From contig WLHW01000004.1 in NCBI GenBank assembly GCA_009702525.1, positions 1 to 28,030 of the forward strand: 28,030 bases of DNA. The letters are read 5' to 3'. The DNA comes from Actinomycetota bacterium (GTDB lineage Bacteria > Actinomycetota > Actinomycetes > Nanopelagicales > Nanopelagicaceae). The first letter of the stretch is position 1, and each line of letters opens with the position of its first letter. A program made the position numbers and the translations under genes. Under the pieces are notes generated by a model that saw only the letters and a program-made list of their open reading frames with translations, had not been told where the DNA came from and ran no database searches. Positions 7,118 to 16,910 of the stretch are shown one piece after another.

Positions 7118-8589
7118 TCGTGACTATGTACTTCCGTAATTTCAAGACGCATCTTGCCTTCCGACATGTCGGCAGGAATGCGAATTGGATATGTGCCAGT
7201 AAAACAGGCTGAACACAGCTTATTTTCCTCAATCTGAGTAGCCTCGATCAGACCTTCTAGCGAGACGTAGCCCAAAGAATCCGCTCCAATGGAGCGTCGA
7301 ATTTCCTCTATCTCTAGGCCACTAGCAATTAATTCCGCTCTAGTTGCAAAATCTATTCCGTAATAGCAAGGCCATTTAACTGGTGGCGATGAAATTCGCA
7401 CGTGAATTTCGCGTGCACCGGCCTCGCGAAGCATTCGAACAATTGCGCGCTGTGTATTTCCTCGAACAATTGAATCATCGACTACGACGATGCGCTTACC
7501 TTCGATAATCTCGCGCAAGGGATTTAGTTTTAACCGAATACCAAGTTGCCGAATTGTTTGCGATGGTTGAATAAAAGTTCGTCCAACATAGGAGTTTTTA
7601 ACTAATCCAATTCCAAATGGAATTCCAGATCCCTTTGCATAGCCAATCGCCGCGGGTGTTCCAGATTCAGGAACGGGTATAACTAAATCTGCTTCTACCG
7701 GTGCTTCCTTGGCGAGGCGTTCTCCAATTGCAACTCGAGTAACGTGGATTCCTTGACCAGCAATTAAAGTATCTGGACGAGCAAGATAGACGTACTCAAA
7801 TAAACATCCCTTGGGTTCAGCCGTTGCCCAACGTTGTGAGCGAACTCCATTTTCATCGATAGCGATGAACTCTCCAGCTTCAATTTCGCGGACAAAAGCC
7901 GCACCAACAATATCTAAGGCTGCACTCTCGGATGCAACTACCCAACCGGTTTCGAGTTTGCCGAGCACTAGAGGGCGCACACCATGGCGATCACGCGCTG
8001 CATACAACGTGTGCTCATCCATGAAGACTAATGAGAAAGCTCCTTCTAGCTGTGGCAAGACTGAAATTGCACTTGCTTCTACATTTTTCTCATTTTGTAA
8101 TGAGATCAGTGCAGTCATAATTTCAGTATCAGTAGTTGCACCGCGATCGCGACCGGTAGTTGGTTCAAGTTTTTGAACTAACTCGGCTAATTCACCAGTA
8201 TTTGTTAAGTTGCCGTTATGAGCCAAAGCCAGTGTTCCATACTTAGTTGGGCGCAGTGTTGGTTGGGCATTCACCCACGTACTCGATCCAGTCGTGCTGT
8301 AACGACAGTGCCCGATAGCTAAATCTCCCGGCAATGTTGCTAAATCACTTTCGGTAAATACCTGCGATACAAGGCCCATATCCTTATAAACAAGGATTCG
8401 CTTTCCATCACTTGTTGCAATGCCAGCAGACTCTTGTCCGCGATGTTGTAGTGCATATAAGCCGTAAAATGTTAACTTTGCTACTTCTTCGCCAGGAGCC
8501 CATACACCGAAAACTCCACACGCATCTTGTGGACCTTTATCTGCATCCAAAATATTGTGATTCAACAATCCATCTGGGCGCCGGCTCAT
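7114..8589 (-). CDS. purF: Amidophosphoribosyltransferase
   Basis: First committed step of purine synthesis: PRPP plus glutamine to phosphoribosylamine. The 491-residue protein has an N-terminal Ntn glutaminase domain with a 23-residue propeptide before the nucleophile Cys24 (ACGVFGVW). A phosphoribosyltransferase domain follows with the PRPP loop VVVDDSIVRGNT. Cys262, Cys408, Cys459 and Cys462 match the four ligands of the [4Fe-4S] cluster of the Bacillus-type enzyme, so this is the processed, cluster-containing class, in which oxygen sensitivity and nucleotide feedback are known. It overlaps both the SCP-like gene and purM by ATGA. Confidence 0.97.
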   Translation of the reverse strand: MSRRPDGLLNHNILDADKGPQDACGVFGVWAPGEEVAKLTFYGLYALQHRGQESAGIATSDGKRILVYKDMGLVSQVFTESDLATLPGDLAIGHCRYSTTGSSTWVNAQPTLRPTKYGTLALAHNGNLTNTGELAELVQKLEPTTGRDRGATTDTEIMTALISLQNEKNVEASAISVLPQLEGAFSLVFMDEHTLYAARDRHGVRPLVLGKLETGWVVASESAALDIVGAAFVREIEAGEFIAIDENGVRSQRWATAEPKGCLFEYVYLARPDTLIAGQGIHVTRVAIGERLAKEAPVEADLVIPVPESGTPAAIGYAKGSGIPFGIGLVKNSYVGRTFIQPSQTIRQLGIRLKLNPLREIIEGKRIVVVDDSIVRGNTQRAIVRMLREAGAREIHVRISSPPVKWPCYYGIDFATRAELIASGLEIEEIRRSIGADSLGYVSLEGLIEATQIEENKLCSACFTGTYPIRIPADMSEGKMRLEITEVHSHE

Positions 8590-8891
8590 GAAGTAATCCT
8601 AAGTGGTAAATACTGTGTTAAATCCGCACGTACACCTGAAGCGGTAATTGCGCCGTTATTCAGGGCTTCACTCCACAAAATTTCCCCAGCGGCAAGAGCA
8701 AGCCACGTCTGGGCATTCATCTCAACGACATTCGCAGGTGTGCCCCGCGTATGTAGTGGACCATCTCCACATTGAACGGCAGCATATGGTGGTACGCGAA
8801 CTTCGATTGCGCGTCCGGGAGCTTTAGCGGTCAAGAGTGCAAGCGTGCTCTTAACTTGTTCTAAAGTTTTAGGATCGCGCATCAACTTCAC
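8586..8891 (-). CDS. SCP-like (sterol carrier family) small protein of the purine cluster
   Basis: A 101-residue protein matching the actinobacterial 'sterol carrier family' (SCP_3 type) protein that sits between purL and purF in Streptomyces and relatives. Recognisable segments are GRAIEVRVPPYAAVQC, HTRGTPANVVEMNAQTWLALA and ASGVRADLTQYLPL. No role in purine synthesis has been established; the conserved position suggests a functional link. The GTG start at 8891 overlaps the purL stop by GTGA; an ATG three codons further in (8882) is possible. There are no membrane segments and no cysteine pair. Confidence 0.83.
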   Translation of the reverse strand: MKLMRDPKTLEQVKSTLALLTAKAPGRAIEVRVPPYAAVQCGDGPLHTRGTPANVVEMNAQTWLALAAGEILWSEALNNGAITASGVRADLTQYLPLRITS

Positions 8892-11119
8892 CCAAAGAGT
8901 TTCGGAAAGGTCGCAGTGTGGGCAGTACGAAGTTCAGCTAGTGAAATCACAGCGTCATTAATTATTAGTGAGTCACCACCAGTTGTGCCTAGCTTAGAAA
9001 GCGTTATGTGATACTTAGCTGCAAGAGTAGAGAGTGCGTCTGTTTTACTTGCCTCTATAGCAACAATGACGCGTCCTGGGCTTTCACTCAATAAAGAGAT
9101 TCCAACATCTGCAAGAGTAATAGTCGCACCCACTGAGTGGCGCAAAACCATTTCGGTAAGTCCAGCAGATAGTCCACCCTGACTTAAGTCATGAGCTGCG
9201 CTAAAGATCTTTTCTTCTCTGCCAGCTAGGAGTACCTCTATAAGGCGCATTTCACGCCCTAAATCAGCAGTTGGTGATTGACCTACTCGTTGTCCATGCA
9301 TGAAAGCCCATTCACTTCCAGCAAGATCGGCATGTGTATCACCAAGAAGATAAAGATCTAAGCCAGCAACATCAAAGCTCATCGGGGTTCGAGTTCGAAC
9401 ATCATCGATAACACCTAAGACACCAATTACTGGGGTTGGCAAAATCGCAACGGCACCTGTTTGGTTGTAGAAAGAAACGTTTCCGCCAGTAACTGGCAGG
9501 CCCATCTCTAAACATCCATCGGCCAACCCGCGCACTGATTCAGCGAACTGCCACATAACACCTGGATCTTCAGGTGAACCAAAGTTAAGGCAGTTGGTGA
9601 CTGCTAATGGTCGCGCACCTGCAGTTGCGATATTTCGTGCTGCCTCAGCTAAAGCAAGCTTTGCACCTTGGTATGGATTCAAGTATGACCAGTTGGCATT
9701 TGCATCCGTTGAAATCGCTACACCTAAATGCGTTTTCTCATCTATTCGAATCATTCCTGAATCATCTGGCTGTGATTGAATTGTGTTGCCCTGAACATAT
9801 TTATCATATTGCGAGGTAACCCAAGACTTATCTGCCAAGTTAGGAGTTCCAGCTAATTGCAACACAGTTGCTCTAATTTCTGCAGCACTGCTCGGGATTG
9901 GAAGTTGGACAACTTGTGAGTTTACGTCGTCGATATATGCCGGCTGTGCCATTGGTCGGTTATATACCGGTCCTTCATGAGCAACAGTGCGCGGAGGAAC
10001 ATTAACAATTACTTGATCATTCCATGTGATTATTAAGCGATCGCCATCGGTAACTTCACCAATAGCAGTAACAGTGACATCCCACTTCGCGCAGATCTCT
10101 AAGAATCTCGCAAGTTTTTCAGGCTCCACAATTGCACACATGCGCTCTTGTGATTCTGACATCAAAATCTCTTCAGGTGAAAGCGATGGGTCACGCAAAG
10201 GAACCTTATCTAGCGCCACTTTCATGCCTCCACTGCCCCCTGAAGCAAGTTCGCTAGTGGCACATGAAAGTCCGGCTCCACCTAAGTCTTGAATTCCAAC
10301 AACCAAATCTTCTGCAAAGATTTCAAGTGAGCATTCAATGAGTACTTTCTCTACAAATGGATCTCCTACTTGAACACTAGGACGTTTAGTTGATCCGCCT
10401 GAACCAAAAGTTTCAGAGGCGAGTACGGATACTCCGCCGATTCCATCGCCGCCAGTTTTGGCACCATACAAAACAACTAAATTGCCGGCACCTGCCGCTT
10501 TAGCTAACTTAATATCACTGTGCTTCATCACGCCAATACACAATGCATTTACTAAAGGATTACCTGCATACGTTTCATCAAAAATAACTTCTCCACCAAT
10601 ATTTGGTAAACCCAAGCAGTTTCCATAACCGCCAACACCTGCAACTATGCCCGGCAATACTCGACGTGTATCAGGTGCATCGGCTGGACCAAATCGAAGT
10701 GGATCCATTACCGCAACAGGTCGTGCGCCCATTGTTAAAATATCGCGAACGATTCCACCGACGCCGGTTGCTGCGCCTTGATACGGTTCCACAAAAGATG
10801 GGTGATTGTGCGACTCAATTTTGAAAGTTACGGCATAACCTTGTCCAACATCGACAACACCTGCATTTTCACCGATGCCCACTAAAAGTGCATCTGACTT
10901 TGGTGCTTTATCACCAAACTGTTTTAAATGAACTTTTGATGATTTGTACGAACAGTGCTCAGACCACATAACTGAATACATTGCTAGTTCAGAAGATGTT
11001 GGGCGGCGGCCCAAGATCTCTTTTATTCGGGCGTACTCATCGGCTTTCAACCCAAGTTGAGCAAAGGGTTGGATGTCATCGGGTGTCGTTTGAGCGATTG
11101 CAACGGTATCAAGTGCCAC
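8888..11119 (-). CDS. purL: Phosphoribosylformylglycinamidine synthase subunit PurL (small type)
   Basis: Synthetase subunit of FGAM synthase; uses ATP and ammonia from PurQ to convert FGAR to FGAM. At 743 residues it is the small PurL class that needs separate PurS and PurQ, both encoded immediately upstream. Landmarks include MWSEHCSYKSSKVHLK, KIESHNHPSF, GGIVRDI, GLPNIGGE, GAKTGGDGIGG and LPVTGGNVSFYNQT. The GTG start shares one base with the purQ TAG (TAGTG), and its stop overlaps the SCP-like gene by GTGA. The zippered order supports stoichiometric assembly of the complex. Confidence 0.97.
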   Translation of the reverse strand: MALDTVAIAQTTPDDIQPFAQLGLKADEYARIKEILGRRPTSSELAMYSVMWSEHCSYKSSKVHLKQFGDKAPKSDALLVGIGENAGVVDVGQGYAVTFKIESHNHPSFVEPYQGAATGVGGIVRDILTMGARPVAVMDPLRFGPADAPDTRRVLPGIVAGVGGYGNCLGLPNIGGEVIFDETYAGNPLVNALCIGVMKHSDIKLAKAAGAGNLVVLYGAKTGGDGIGGVSVLASETFGSGGSTKRPSVQVGDPFVEKVLIECSLEIFAEDLVVGIQDLGGAGLSCATSELASGGSGGMKVALDKVPLRDPSLSPEEILMSESQERMCAIVEPEKLARFLEICAKWDVTVTAIGEVTDGDRLIITWNDQVIVNVPPRTVAHEGPVYNRPMAQPAYIDDVNSQVVQLPIPSSAAEIRATVLQLAGTPNLADKSWVTSQYDKYVQGNTIQSQPDDSGMIRIDEKTHLGVAISTDANANWSYLNPYQGAKLALAEAARNIATAGARPLAVTNCLNFGSPEDPGVMWQFAESVRGLADGCLEMGLPVTGGNVSFYNQTGAVAILPTPVIGVLGVIDDVRTRTPMSFDVAGLDLYLLGDTHADLAGSEWAFMHGQRVGQSPTADLGREMRLIEVLLAGREEKIFSAAHDLSQGGLSAGLTEMVLRHSVGATITLADVGISLLSESPGRVIVAIEASKTDALSTLAAKYHITLSKLGTTGGDSLIINDAVISLAELRTAHTATFPKLFG

Positions 11120-11787
11120 TACTTCACCATGGCATTCAATATCGAAGTGAAAAAGCCAAGGCCTTCAGCTGTTGGGCCAGTTAAAGCGTCAATAGCGTGC
11201 TCTGGGTGCGGCATAAGGCCGACAACATTTCCACGCGCATTTGAAATGCCTGCGATTAAATTACGGGATCCGTTGGGGTTTTGACCAACATACCTCGCAA
11301 TAACACGTCCTTCGCCTTCTAGTTGGGCCAATGTTTCATCATCACATTGAAAAGAGCCTTCACCATTTTTTAATGGGATAACAATCTTTTGCCCAACTGA
11401 ATACGATGAAGTCCAGGCGGTCTGGGTATTAGTAATCTCAATCTCTTGATCACGGCATAAGAAGTGAAGGTCAGAGTTCCTGGTGAGCGCACCTGGTAAT
11501 AGATGTGACTCGCACAAAACTTGAAACCCATTACAGATTCCTAAAACAGGCATACCTTTTCCTGCAGCTTCAATGACTAACTTCATGACAGGTGCAAAGC
11601 GTGAGATTGCACCACATCTCAAATAGTCACCATAGGAAAAACCCCCAGGCAAGATAACTGCATCAACGTTTTTTAAATCTGCATCGGCGTGCCACAAAGC
11701 AACAGCTTCGGCACCTCCAGCAATAACCGCCCGAGCTGCATCACGGTCATCCAACGTACCTGGAAAAGTTATGACTCCAACGCGCAT
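11119..11787 (-). CDS. purQ: Phosphoribosylformylglycinamidine synthase subunit PurQ (glutaminase)
   Basis: Class I glutamine amidotransferase that supplies ammonia to PurL. The 222-residue protein has the N-terminal VGVITFPGTLDDRD, the oxyanion segment PGGFSYGDYLRCGA, the nucleophile in GICNGFQVL, and the His/Glu pair of the triad in MPHPEHA near the C-terminus. The length is normal for the family. It overlaps purS (TAATG) and purL (TAGTG) by one base each. Confidence 0.97.
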   Translation of the reverse strand: MRVGVITFPGTLDDRDAARAVIAGGAEAVALWHADADLKNVDAVILPGGFSYGDYLRCGAISRFAPVMKLVIEAAGKGMPVLGICNGFQVLCESHLLPGALTRNSDLHFLCRDQEIEITNTQTAWTSSYSVGQKIVIPLKNGEGSFQCDDETLAQLEGEGRVIARYVGQNPNGSRNLIAGISNARGNVVGLMPHPEHAIDALTGPTAEGLGFFTSILNAMVK

Positions 11788-12032
11788 TATTTTTCAACTC
11801 TTACAACATAGTTTTCGATTACTGGGTTAGAGAGCAAGACTTCAGCAGCTTTTTCTACTTCGGCTAACTGTTCTGAGGTTGGATCACCTACAACTTCTAT
11901 TTCAAATCGTTTTCCTTGACGCACTGATGTGGCAAAAGTAAAACCTAAACGTGGCAGCGCAGATGCAACGGCATTTCCTTGCGGGTCAAGAATTTCAGGC
12001 TTCAACATTACGTCTACAACGATCTTTGCCAT
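11787..12032 (-). CDS. purS: Phosphoribosylformylglycinamidine synthase subunit PurS
   Basis: Small structural subunit (81 residues) bridging PurL and PurQ. The family features are visible: an N-terminal beta strand with VVDVMLKPEILDPQG, then ALPRLGF, VRQGKRFEIEV and a C-terminal NPVIENYVV. A GGGAG ribosome binding site lies upstream of the ATG, making this the main re-initiation point after the 18-base gap from purC. Its TAA overlaps the purQ ATG by one base. Confidence 0.95.
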   Translation of the reverse strand: MAKIVVDVMLKPEILDPQGNAVASALPRLGFTFATSVRQGKRFEIEVVGDPTSEQLAEVEKAAEVLLSNPVIENYVVRVEK

Positions 12033-12050
12033 GGTCTTATTCTCCCTGTA

Positions 12051-12932
12051 TTAGAACTTGCTGCCAGTTAAACGATAAAAAGCTTCCTCGTATCGAAGCG
12101 ATGTCTTTTCTACTATCTCTTCTGGAATCTCTGGGGGTGGGCTATTTCTATCCCATCCACTGGAAACCAGATAGTCACGTAAGAACTGCTTATCAAATGA
12201 GGCCTGCGCGCCACCTGGTAACCAGGCTGAAAGCTCCCAAAACCTAGATGAATCAGGGGTGAGAGCCTCATCCCCCAAGATAATTTCACCTTGGGCATTT
12301 CTGCCAAATTCAAACTTTGTATCGGCCAGAATAATTCCACGCTCTTGGGCAAAATCAGCGGCAGTGTTGTAAAGGCGAGTAGTCAGATCTTTAAGTGCTG
12401 TTGCATCGTCGGCACCAATCGACTGGACTGTAGTTTCAAAATCAATATTAATATCATGATCACCAACTGCAGCCTTTGTTGCTGGAGTAAAGATTGTTGT
12501 TGGAAGTTTTGAACCGTCTAGTAATCCAGAAGGTAAAGAATTTCCACATACGGTTCCATTACTTTGGTACTCACTCCAACCGCTACCAGTTAAATATCCT
12601 CGAGCTACACATTCAATATCAAACATCTGTAATGGCTGCACAATGACAGCACGATCTTCAACTATTTTGGGAACTTCGAATGAAATCACATGACTAGGAA
12701 TAATATCTTCAAGTAATTCAAACCAAAAAAGTGAGAGTTGTGTCAGTACTGCGCCTTTATTTGGAATCACGGTCGGCATTACCCAATCAAAGGCCGATAC
12801 TCGATCGGATGCCACCAATAAAATTTCATTATTATCATTTGAATAAAGGTCGCGAACTTTTCCGGTACGCACATGGGTCCACCCGGGAATCTTTGCTGCC
12901 GGTGGTGGACCGGCAAGACCGAATCCGCTCAC
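12051..12932 (-). CDS. purC: Phosphoribosylaminoimidazole-succinocarboxamide synthase (SAICAR synthetase)
   Basis: Ligates aspartate to CAIR with ATP, giving SAICAR. The 293-residue length is typical of the larger actinobacterial/fungal-type PurC. Motifs are TGKVRDLY near the N-terminus, LLVASDRVSAFD, ARGYLTGSGW, ILADTKFEFG and LGDEALTPDSSRFW. The GTG start overlaps the purB stop (GTGA). The product is the substrate of PurB, encoded directly upstream. The preceding carboxylation genes purE/purK are not in this window. Confidence 0.96.
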   Translation of the reverse strand: MSGFGLAGPPPAAKIPGWTHVRTGKVRDLYSNDNNEILLVASDRVSAFDWVMPTVIPNKGAVLTQLSLFWFELLEDIIPSHVISFEVPKIVEDRAVIVQPLQMFDIECVARGYLTGSGWSEYQSNGTVCGNSLPSGLLDGSKLPTTIFTPATKAAVGDHDINIDFETTVQSIGADDATALKDLTTRLYNTAADFAQERGIILADTKFEFGRNAQGEIILGDEALTPDSSRFWELSAWLPGGAQASFDKQFLRDYLVSSGWDRNSPPPEIPEEIVEKTSLRYEEAFYRLTGSKF

Positions 12933-14350
12933 CGAATAGAGCCGGGCTTGTACTGCACTGCTGCAGGGTGCGCGGATGTAATCGCGTCGATGCGACTAAC
13001 AACTCGAGCAACTTGTTGGCGAGCATCGCCAGAAAATTCAAGTGGTGTACTAATTAATCCGTCTAGTGCACTTCGATCAAGAGGTAAGCCTTGGTCATTG
13101 GCAAGGTCGTCCAGAAGGGTGTTCGCTTTACCTTCACGCATTCCAAGTGCAGCTTTAACTGCATGCTTTTTAATAATCTCATGAGCTACTTCTCGACCGA
13201 TTCCAGCTTTAACGGCGGCCATTAATATCTTGGTGGTTGCCAAGAAAGGCAGATAACGCTCTAATTCTGCAGCTATTACCGCAGGGAATGCGCCAAATTC
13301 ATCGAGCACGGTCAGCATGGTCTCTAATAATCCATCGATTGCATAAAAAGCATCAGGGAGTGCAACACGTCGCACGACGCTGCATGAAACATCGCCTTCA
13401 TTCCACTGGTCGCCAACAAGTTCGCTGACCATTGAAGCGTAGCCACGTAACACAACAGATAAACCATTTACCCGTTCGCATGAACGAGTATTCATCTTGT
13501 GTGGCATCGCGCTACTGCCAACTTGTCCAGCCTTAAAACCTTCAGTTACTAACTCAGCTCCAGCCATTAATCGAATCGAGGTTGCTAATGAAGATGGTGC
13601 GGATGCTAGTTGAACAAGTGTTGTTACAACATCATAATCAAAGGAGCGCGGATAAATTTGTCCGGTTGAATCTAAAACGCGATTGAAGCCAAGTTCATTA
13701 GCAATTGCTAACTCCAAAGCCTTATGCGAATCAGACGACAATAACAAATCGATTGAATCTTGGGCAGTTCCTACTGGCCCTTTAATCCCGCGCATGGGGT
13801 ATCGATCTTGTAAAGATACTAATCGCTCATATGCGAAAAGGAGCTCTTCGGCTGCCGAAGCAAAACGTTTTCCTAGCGTCGTTACCTGTGCAGGAACATT
13901 ATGTGAGCGTCCTGCAATTGGCTGATCTGCATACTGCGCAGCGCGTTCGCCTAATCGGGCAAGGAGAGTTACAACTTTGTCATGGACAACATCTAATCCA
14001 TTTCTTATCTGTAGCGCCTCGATATTTTCAGTTAAATCACGGCTAGTCATGCCGGCATGGATTGCTTCATGGCCAGCTAAAGCATTGAACTCTTCAATAC
14101 GGGCTTTGACATCGTGCCGTGTCTGTTTTTCGCGAGCATCTATAGATGCAAGATCTACAATAGAGATCACTTTCTCGTAATCGTGTATGACTGACTCTGA
14201 AATTACGTGCCCTAACGCCGATTGATTGCGCATAACCGATATCCATAAGCGGCGTTCTAAAATAATCTTTTCCTGCGGCGCGAAAATCTTCCGCATTGCT
14301 GCAGATGCATATCTATCCGCTATCAGGCTCACAGGTGAATTATCTGTCAT
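12929..14350 (-). CDS. purB: Adenylosuccinate lyase
   Basis: Cleaves fumarate from SAICAR and from adenylosuccinate, so it serves both the main pathway and the AMP branch. The 473-residue protein belongs to the fumarase/aspartase superfamily, with the signature loop GSSAMPHKMNTRSCERVNGL in the middle of the protein and GRSHNVPAQVTTLGKRFA upstream of it. The M-N-T variant in place of the commoner R-N-P is noted; I believe it occurs in actinobacterial PurB. The ATG directly follows the purD TAA with no gap, and its stop overlaps purC by GTGA. Confidence 0.96.
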   Translation of the reverse strand: MTDNSPVSLIADRYASAAMRKIFAPQEKIILERRLWISVMRNQSALGHVISESVIHDYEKVISIVDLASIDAREKQTRHDVKARIEEFNALAGHEAIHAGMTSRDLTENIEALQIRNGLDVVHDKVVTLLARLGERAAQYADQPIAGRSHNVPAQVTTLGKRFASAAEELLFAYERLVSLQDRYPMRGIKGPVGTAQDSIDLLLSSDSHKALELAIANELGFNRVLDSTGQIYPRSFDYDVVTTLVQLASAPSSLATSIRLMAGAELVTEGFKAGQVGSSAMPHKMNTRSCERVNGLSVVLRGYASMVSELVGDQWNEGDVSCSVVRRVALPDAFYAIDGLLETMLTVLDEFGAFPAVIAAELERYLPFLATTKILMAAVKAGIGREVAHEIIKKHAVKAALGMREGKANTLLDDLANDQGLPLDRSALDGLISTPLEFSGDARQQVARVVSRIDAITSAHPAAVQYKPGSIR

Positions 14351-15595
14351 TTAATTGCCCTTCTCTGCCACTGACGCGTTAAAGGCAATATCACTGCGAT
14401 AAAAGGAGCCCGGCAGAGAGATCTGGCTAATTGCCCTATACGCCCGATTTCTAGCTTCAGTTAAATCTGAGCCGATTCCGGTGACAGTAAGAACTCGACC
14501 ACCACTTGCAATCAAACCCTCATCGGTTCGCGCAGTACCTGCATGAAAAATCTGAACATCTTGTATTGAAGGCAAGGTTGAAATTACGCCACCGCTCTTC
14601 GGTGCAGATGGATAGCCTTCGGCAGCGAGAACAACCGTTACAGCAGAATCTTCTTTCCACTCTAAAACTTCATCGGCTAGTCCAGCAGTTGCAGCTTTAA
14701 ACAAAAGCGTCGCGAGTGGAGTCTTAAGCAATGGGATTAATACTTGGGTCTCAGGATCTCCAAAGCGAACATTGAATTCAATAACTCTAGTTCCATGATC
14801 TGTCAGTGCCAAGCCTGCATATAGAAGTCCAACAAATGGAGTTCCTCGCGCATTCATCTCTGCAATCATCGGCGCAAGTACTTGCGTATGTGTATCTTCA
14901 ATAATGTCTGATGGCGCCCACGGTAGTGGTGAGTACGCGCCCATTCCCCCCGTGTTTAAACCTTTGTCATTATCTCTAGCACGTTTAAAGTCTTGTGCAG
15001 GTTGCATAGCAAGAATGGATGTTCCATCGCTTATTCCAAACAGAGAAACTTCTGGCCCATTTAAATACTCCTCAATAACAACACGTTTGCAGGCGATGGC
15101 GTGGTCTAACGCCTCTTTACGATCTTGTGTAACTACTACGCCTTTTCCGCCAGCTAAACCATCATCTTTAACTACATATGGAGCACCAAATACATCAAGA
15201 GCTTTTTCATACTCTTCAAGAGTAGAACAAGTAAAGCTATGGGCAGTTGGCACGCCAGCATCTGCCATAACCTCTTTTGCAAATGTCTTCGATCCTTCAA
15301 GTTGCGCAGCGGCTTTAGAAGGTCCAAATACTGCAATCTTCAATCTGCGTAAATCATCGGCTACGCCATTAACTAGTGGTCCTTCAGGACCGATAACAAC
15401 TAATTCTGCATCGATTTTCTGCGCCAGGGCAACGATTTCTGCATTGTTGGATATATCTATCGGATGACACTGTGCAAACTCCGCAATGCCTGGATTACCC
15501 GGTGCCACATGTAGGGCTGTGCACGCAGAATCTGCATGTAGTCCTAGTGCTAAAGCGTGTTCGCGACCGCCGCTTCCGACTAGGAGGATTCTCAT
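14351..15595 (-). CDS. purD: Phosphoribosylamine-glycine ligase (GAR synthetase)
   Basis: Second step of purine synthesis: phosphoribosylamine plus glycine and ATP to GAR. The 414-residue ATP-grasp enzyme shows the N-terminal GSGGREHALALGL, the central KDDGLAGGKGVVV glycine loop, NTGGMGAYSP, and the metal-binding NVRFGDPETQ. The length is normal and there is no fusion to PurM or PurN. It starts 3 bases after the purA stop; an AGGAGGA-like ribosome binding site overlaps its own early codons rather than preceding them, so initiation is probably coupled to purA. Confidence 0.97.
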   Translation of the reverse strand: MRILLVGSGGREHALALGLHADSACTALHVAPGNPGIAEFAQCHPIDISNNAEIVALAQKIDAELVVIGPEGPLVNGVADDLRRLKIAVFGPSKAAAQLEGSKTFAKEVMADAGVPTAHSFTCSTLEEYEKALDVFGAPYVVKDDGLAGGKGVVVTQDRKEALDHAIACKRVVIEEYLNGPEVSLFGISDGTSILAMQPAQDFKRARDNDKGLNTGGMGAYSPLPWAPSDIIEDTHTQVLAPMIAEMNARGTPFVGLLYAGLALTDHGTRVIEFNVRFGDPETQVLIPLLKTPLATLLFKAATAGLADEVLEWKEDSAVTVVLAAEGYPSAPKSGGVISTLPSIQDVQIFHAGTARTDEGLIASGGRVLTVTGIGSDLTEARNRAYRAISQISLPGSFYRSDIAFNASVAEKGN

Positions 15596-15598
15596 GTT

Positions 15599-16882
15599 TT
15601 AGATGAAATCCTTTACAACGATTGTTTGATTTCGACCTGGCCCGACACCAATTGCACTCATTGGCGCACCTGAAATCTTCTCCAAGAATGCAACGTAATC
15701 TTGCGCGGCCTTTGGAAGATCACTTATTTTTCTTGCCTCTGTAATATCTTCAGTCCAGCCTTGAAGGTATTCGTAAATTGGTATGGCATGGTGAAAATCT
15801 GATTGCGATGCAGGAAGTTCTTCCACGCGCTTGCCATCGATTTCATAAGCAACACATACTGGAATTTTTTCCCAACCAGTTAACACATCTAGCTTGGTTA
15901 AGAAGAAGTCAGTCAAGCCGTTAACTCGAACTGCATAGCGTGCAATAGGCGCGTCATACCAGCCGCAACGTCGTGCGCGACCAGTTGTTACACCGATCTC
16001 TCCACCGATGCGGCGAAGAGCTTCACCATCTTCATCAAAGAGTTCAGTCGGAAAAGGACCGCTTCCAACACGTGTTGTATACGCCTTAACAATTCCAATA
16101 ACACGATCTATTTTGGTGGGCCCGATTCCGCTACCGGTACATGCACCACCTGCAGTTGGATTACTTGATGTTACGAATGGGTATGTTCCATGATCTACAT
16201 CCAGCAGCGTTCCCTGAGATCCCTCAAGAAGAACACGTTTGCCTGCCTTAAGCGCCTCATCTAGAAGTAAAACTGTATCGGCAACATATGGTCGGAGAAT
16301 TTCTGCGTAAGCTAAATACTCCTCTAGAACCTCTTCAACTTCGATGTTTTTACGGTTGAAAACCTTAATAAGTACTTGGTTTTTATCTCGAAGCGCGCTT
16401 TCAATCTTTTGGCGCAGGATGGATGGATCAAATAAATCTTGAACGCGTATTCCGATACGGTTAATTTTGTCAGCATAGGCTGGTCCGATTCCACGGCCAG
16501 TTGTACCGATTTTAGATTTACCCAAGAAGCGCTCTGAAACTTTATCGATTGTGCGGTGATAGGGCGTAATCAAATGTGCGTTAGTTGAAATAACTAACTT
16601 GCTGCAATCAATTCCACGCTCGGTTAAACCTTTGATCTCTTCAAGCAACACGCCTGGGTCAATAACAACACCATTACCAATAACGGGAACAACATTTGGA
16701 GAAAGAATTCCTGATGGCAGTAAATGAAGTGCGTACTTTTGATCACCAATAACCACTGTATGCCCAGCGTTATTGCCACCTTGGTAGCGAACAACATAAT
16801 CGACGCGGTCACCCAATAAATCGGTAGCTTTACCTTTGCCTTCATCGCCCCATTGGGCGCCGAGCAAAACAAGTGCAGGCAT
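15599..16882 (-). CDS. purA: Adenylosuccinate synthetase
   Basis: Converts IMP plus aspartate and GTP to adenylosuccinate, the first step of the AMP branch. The 427-residue protein has the GTP loop GDEGKGKATD at the N-terminus, GNNAGHT, TTGRGIGPAYADK, the switch region DHGTYPFVTSSNPTAGGAC and TTGRARRCGWYD. GGAGAGG ahead of the ATG is a good ribosome binding site. It lies 28 bases after fba on the same strand and three bases before purD, so the AMP-branch enzyme is encoded at the head of the de novo block. Confidence 0.97.
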   Translation of the reverse strand: MPALVLLGAQWGDEGKGKATDLLGDRVDYVVRYQGGNNAGHTVVIGDQKYALHLLPSGILSPNVVPVIGNGVVIDPGVLLEEIKGLTERGIDCSKLVISTNAHLITPYHRTIDKVSERFLGKSKIGTTGRGIGPAYADKINRIGIRVQDLFDPSILRQKIESALRDKNQVLIKVFNRKNIEVEEVLEEYLAYAEILRPYVADTVLLLDEALKAGKRVLLEGSQGTLLDVDHGTYPFVTSSNPTAGGACTGSGIGPTKIDRVIGIVKAYTTRVGSGPFPTELFDEDGEALRRIGGEIGVTTGRARRCGWYDAPIARYAVRVNGLTDFFLTKLDVLTGWEKIPVCVAYEIDGKRVEELPASQSDFHHAIPIYEYLQGWTEDITEARKISDLPKAAQDYVAFLEKISGAPMSAIGVGPGRNQTIVVKDFI

Positions 16883-16910
16883 TGATAAAGCCTCTCCGAT
16901 TAGTTAGAAA

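Noticed and set aside
14904..15467. Long open frame (187 codons) on the plus strand
   Set aside because: It lies wholly antisense to purD, whose product is unambiguous, and its translation resembles no family and is typical of a codon-biased shadow frame.
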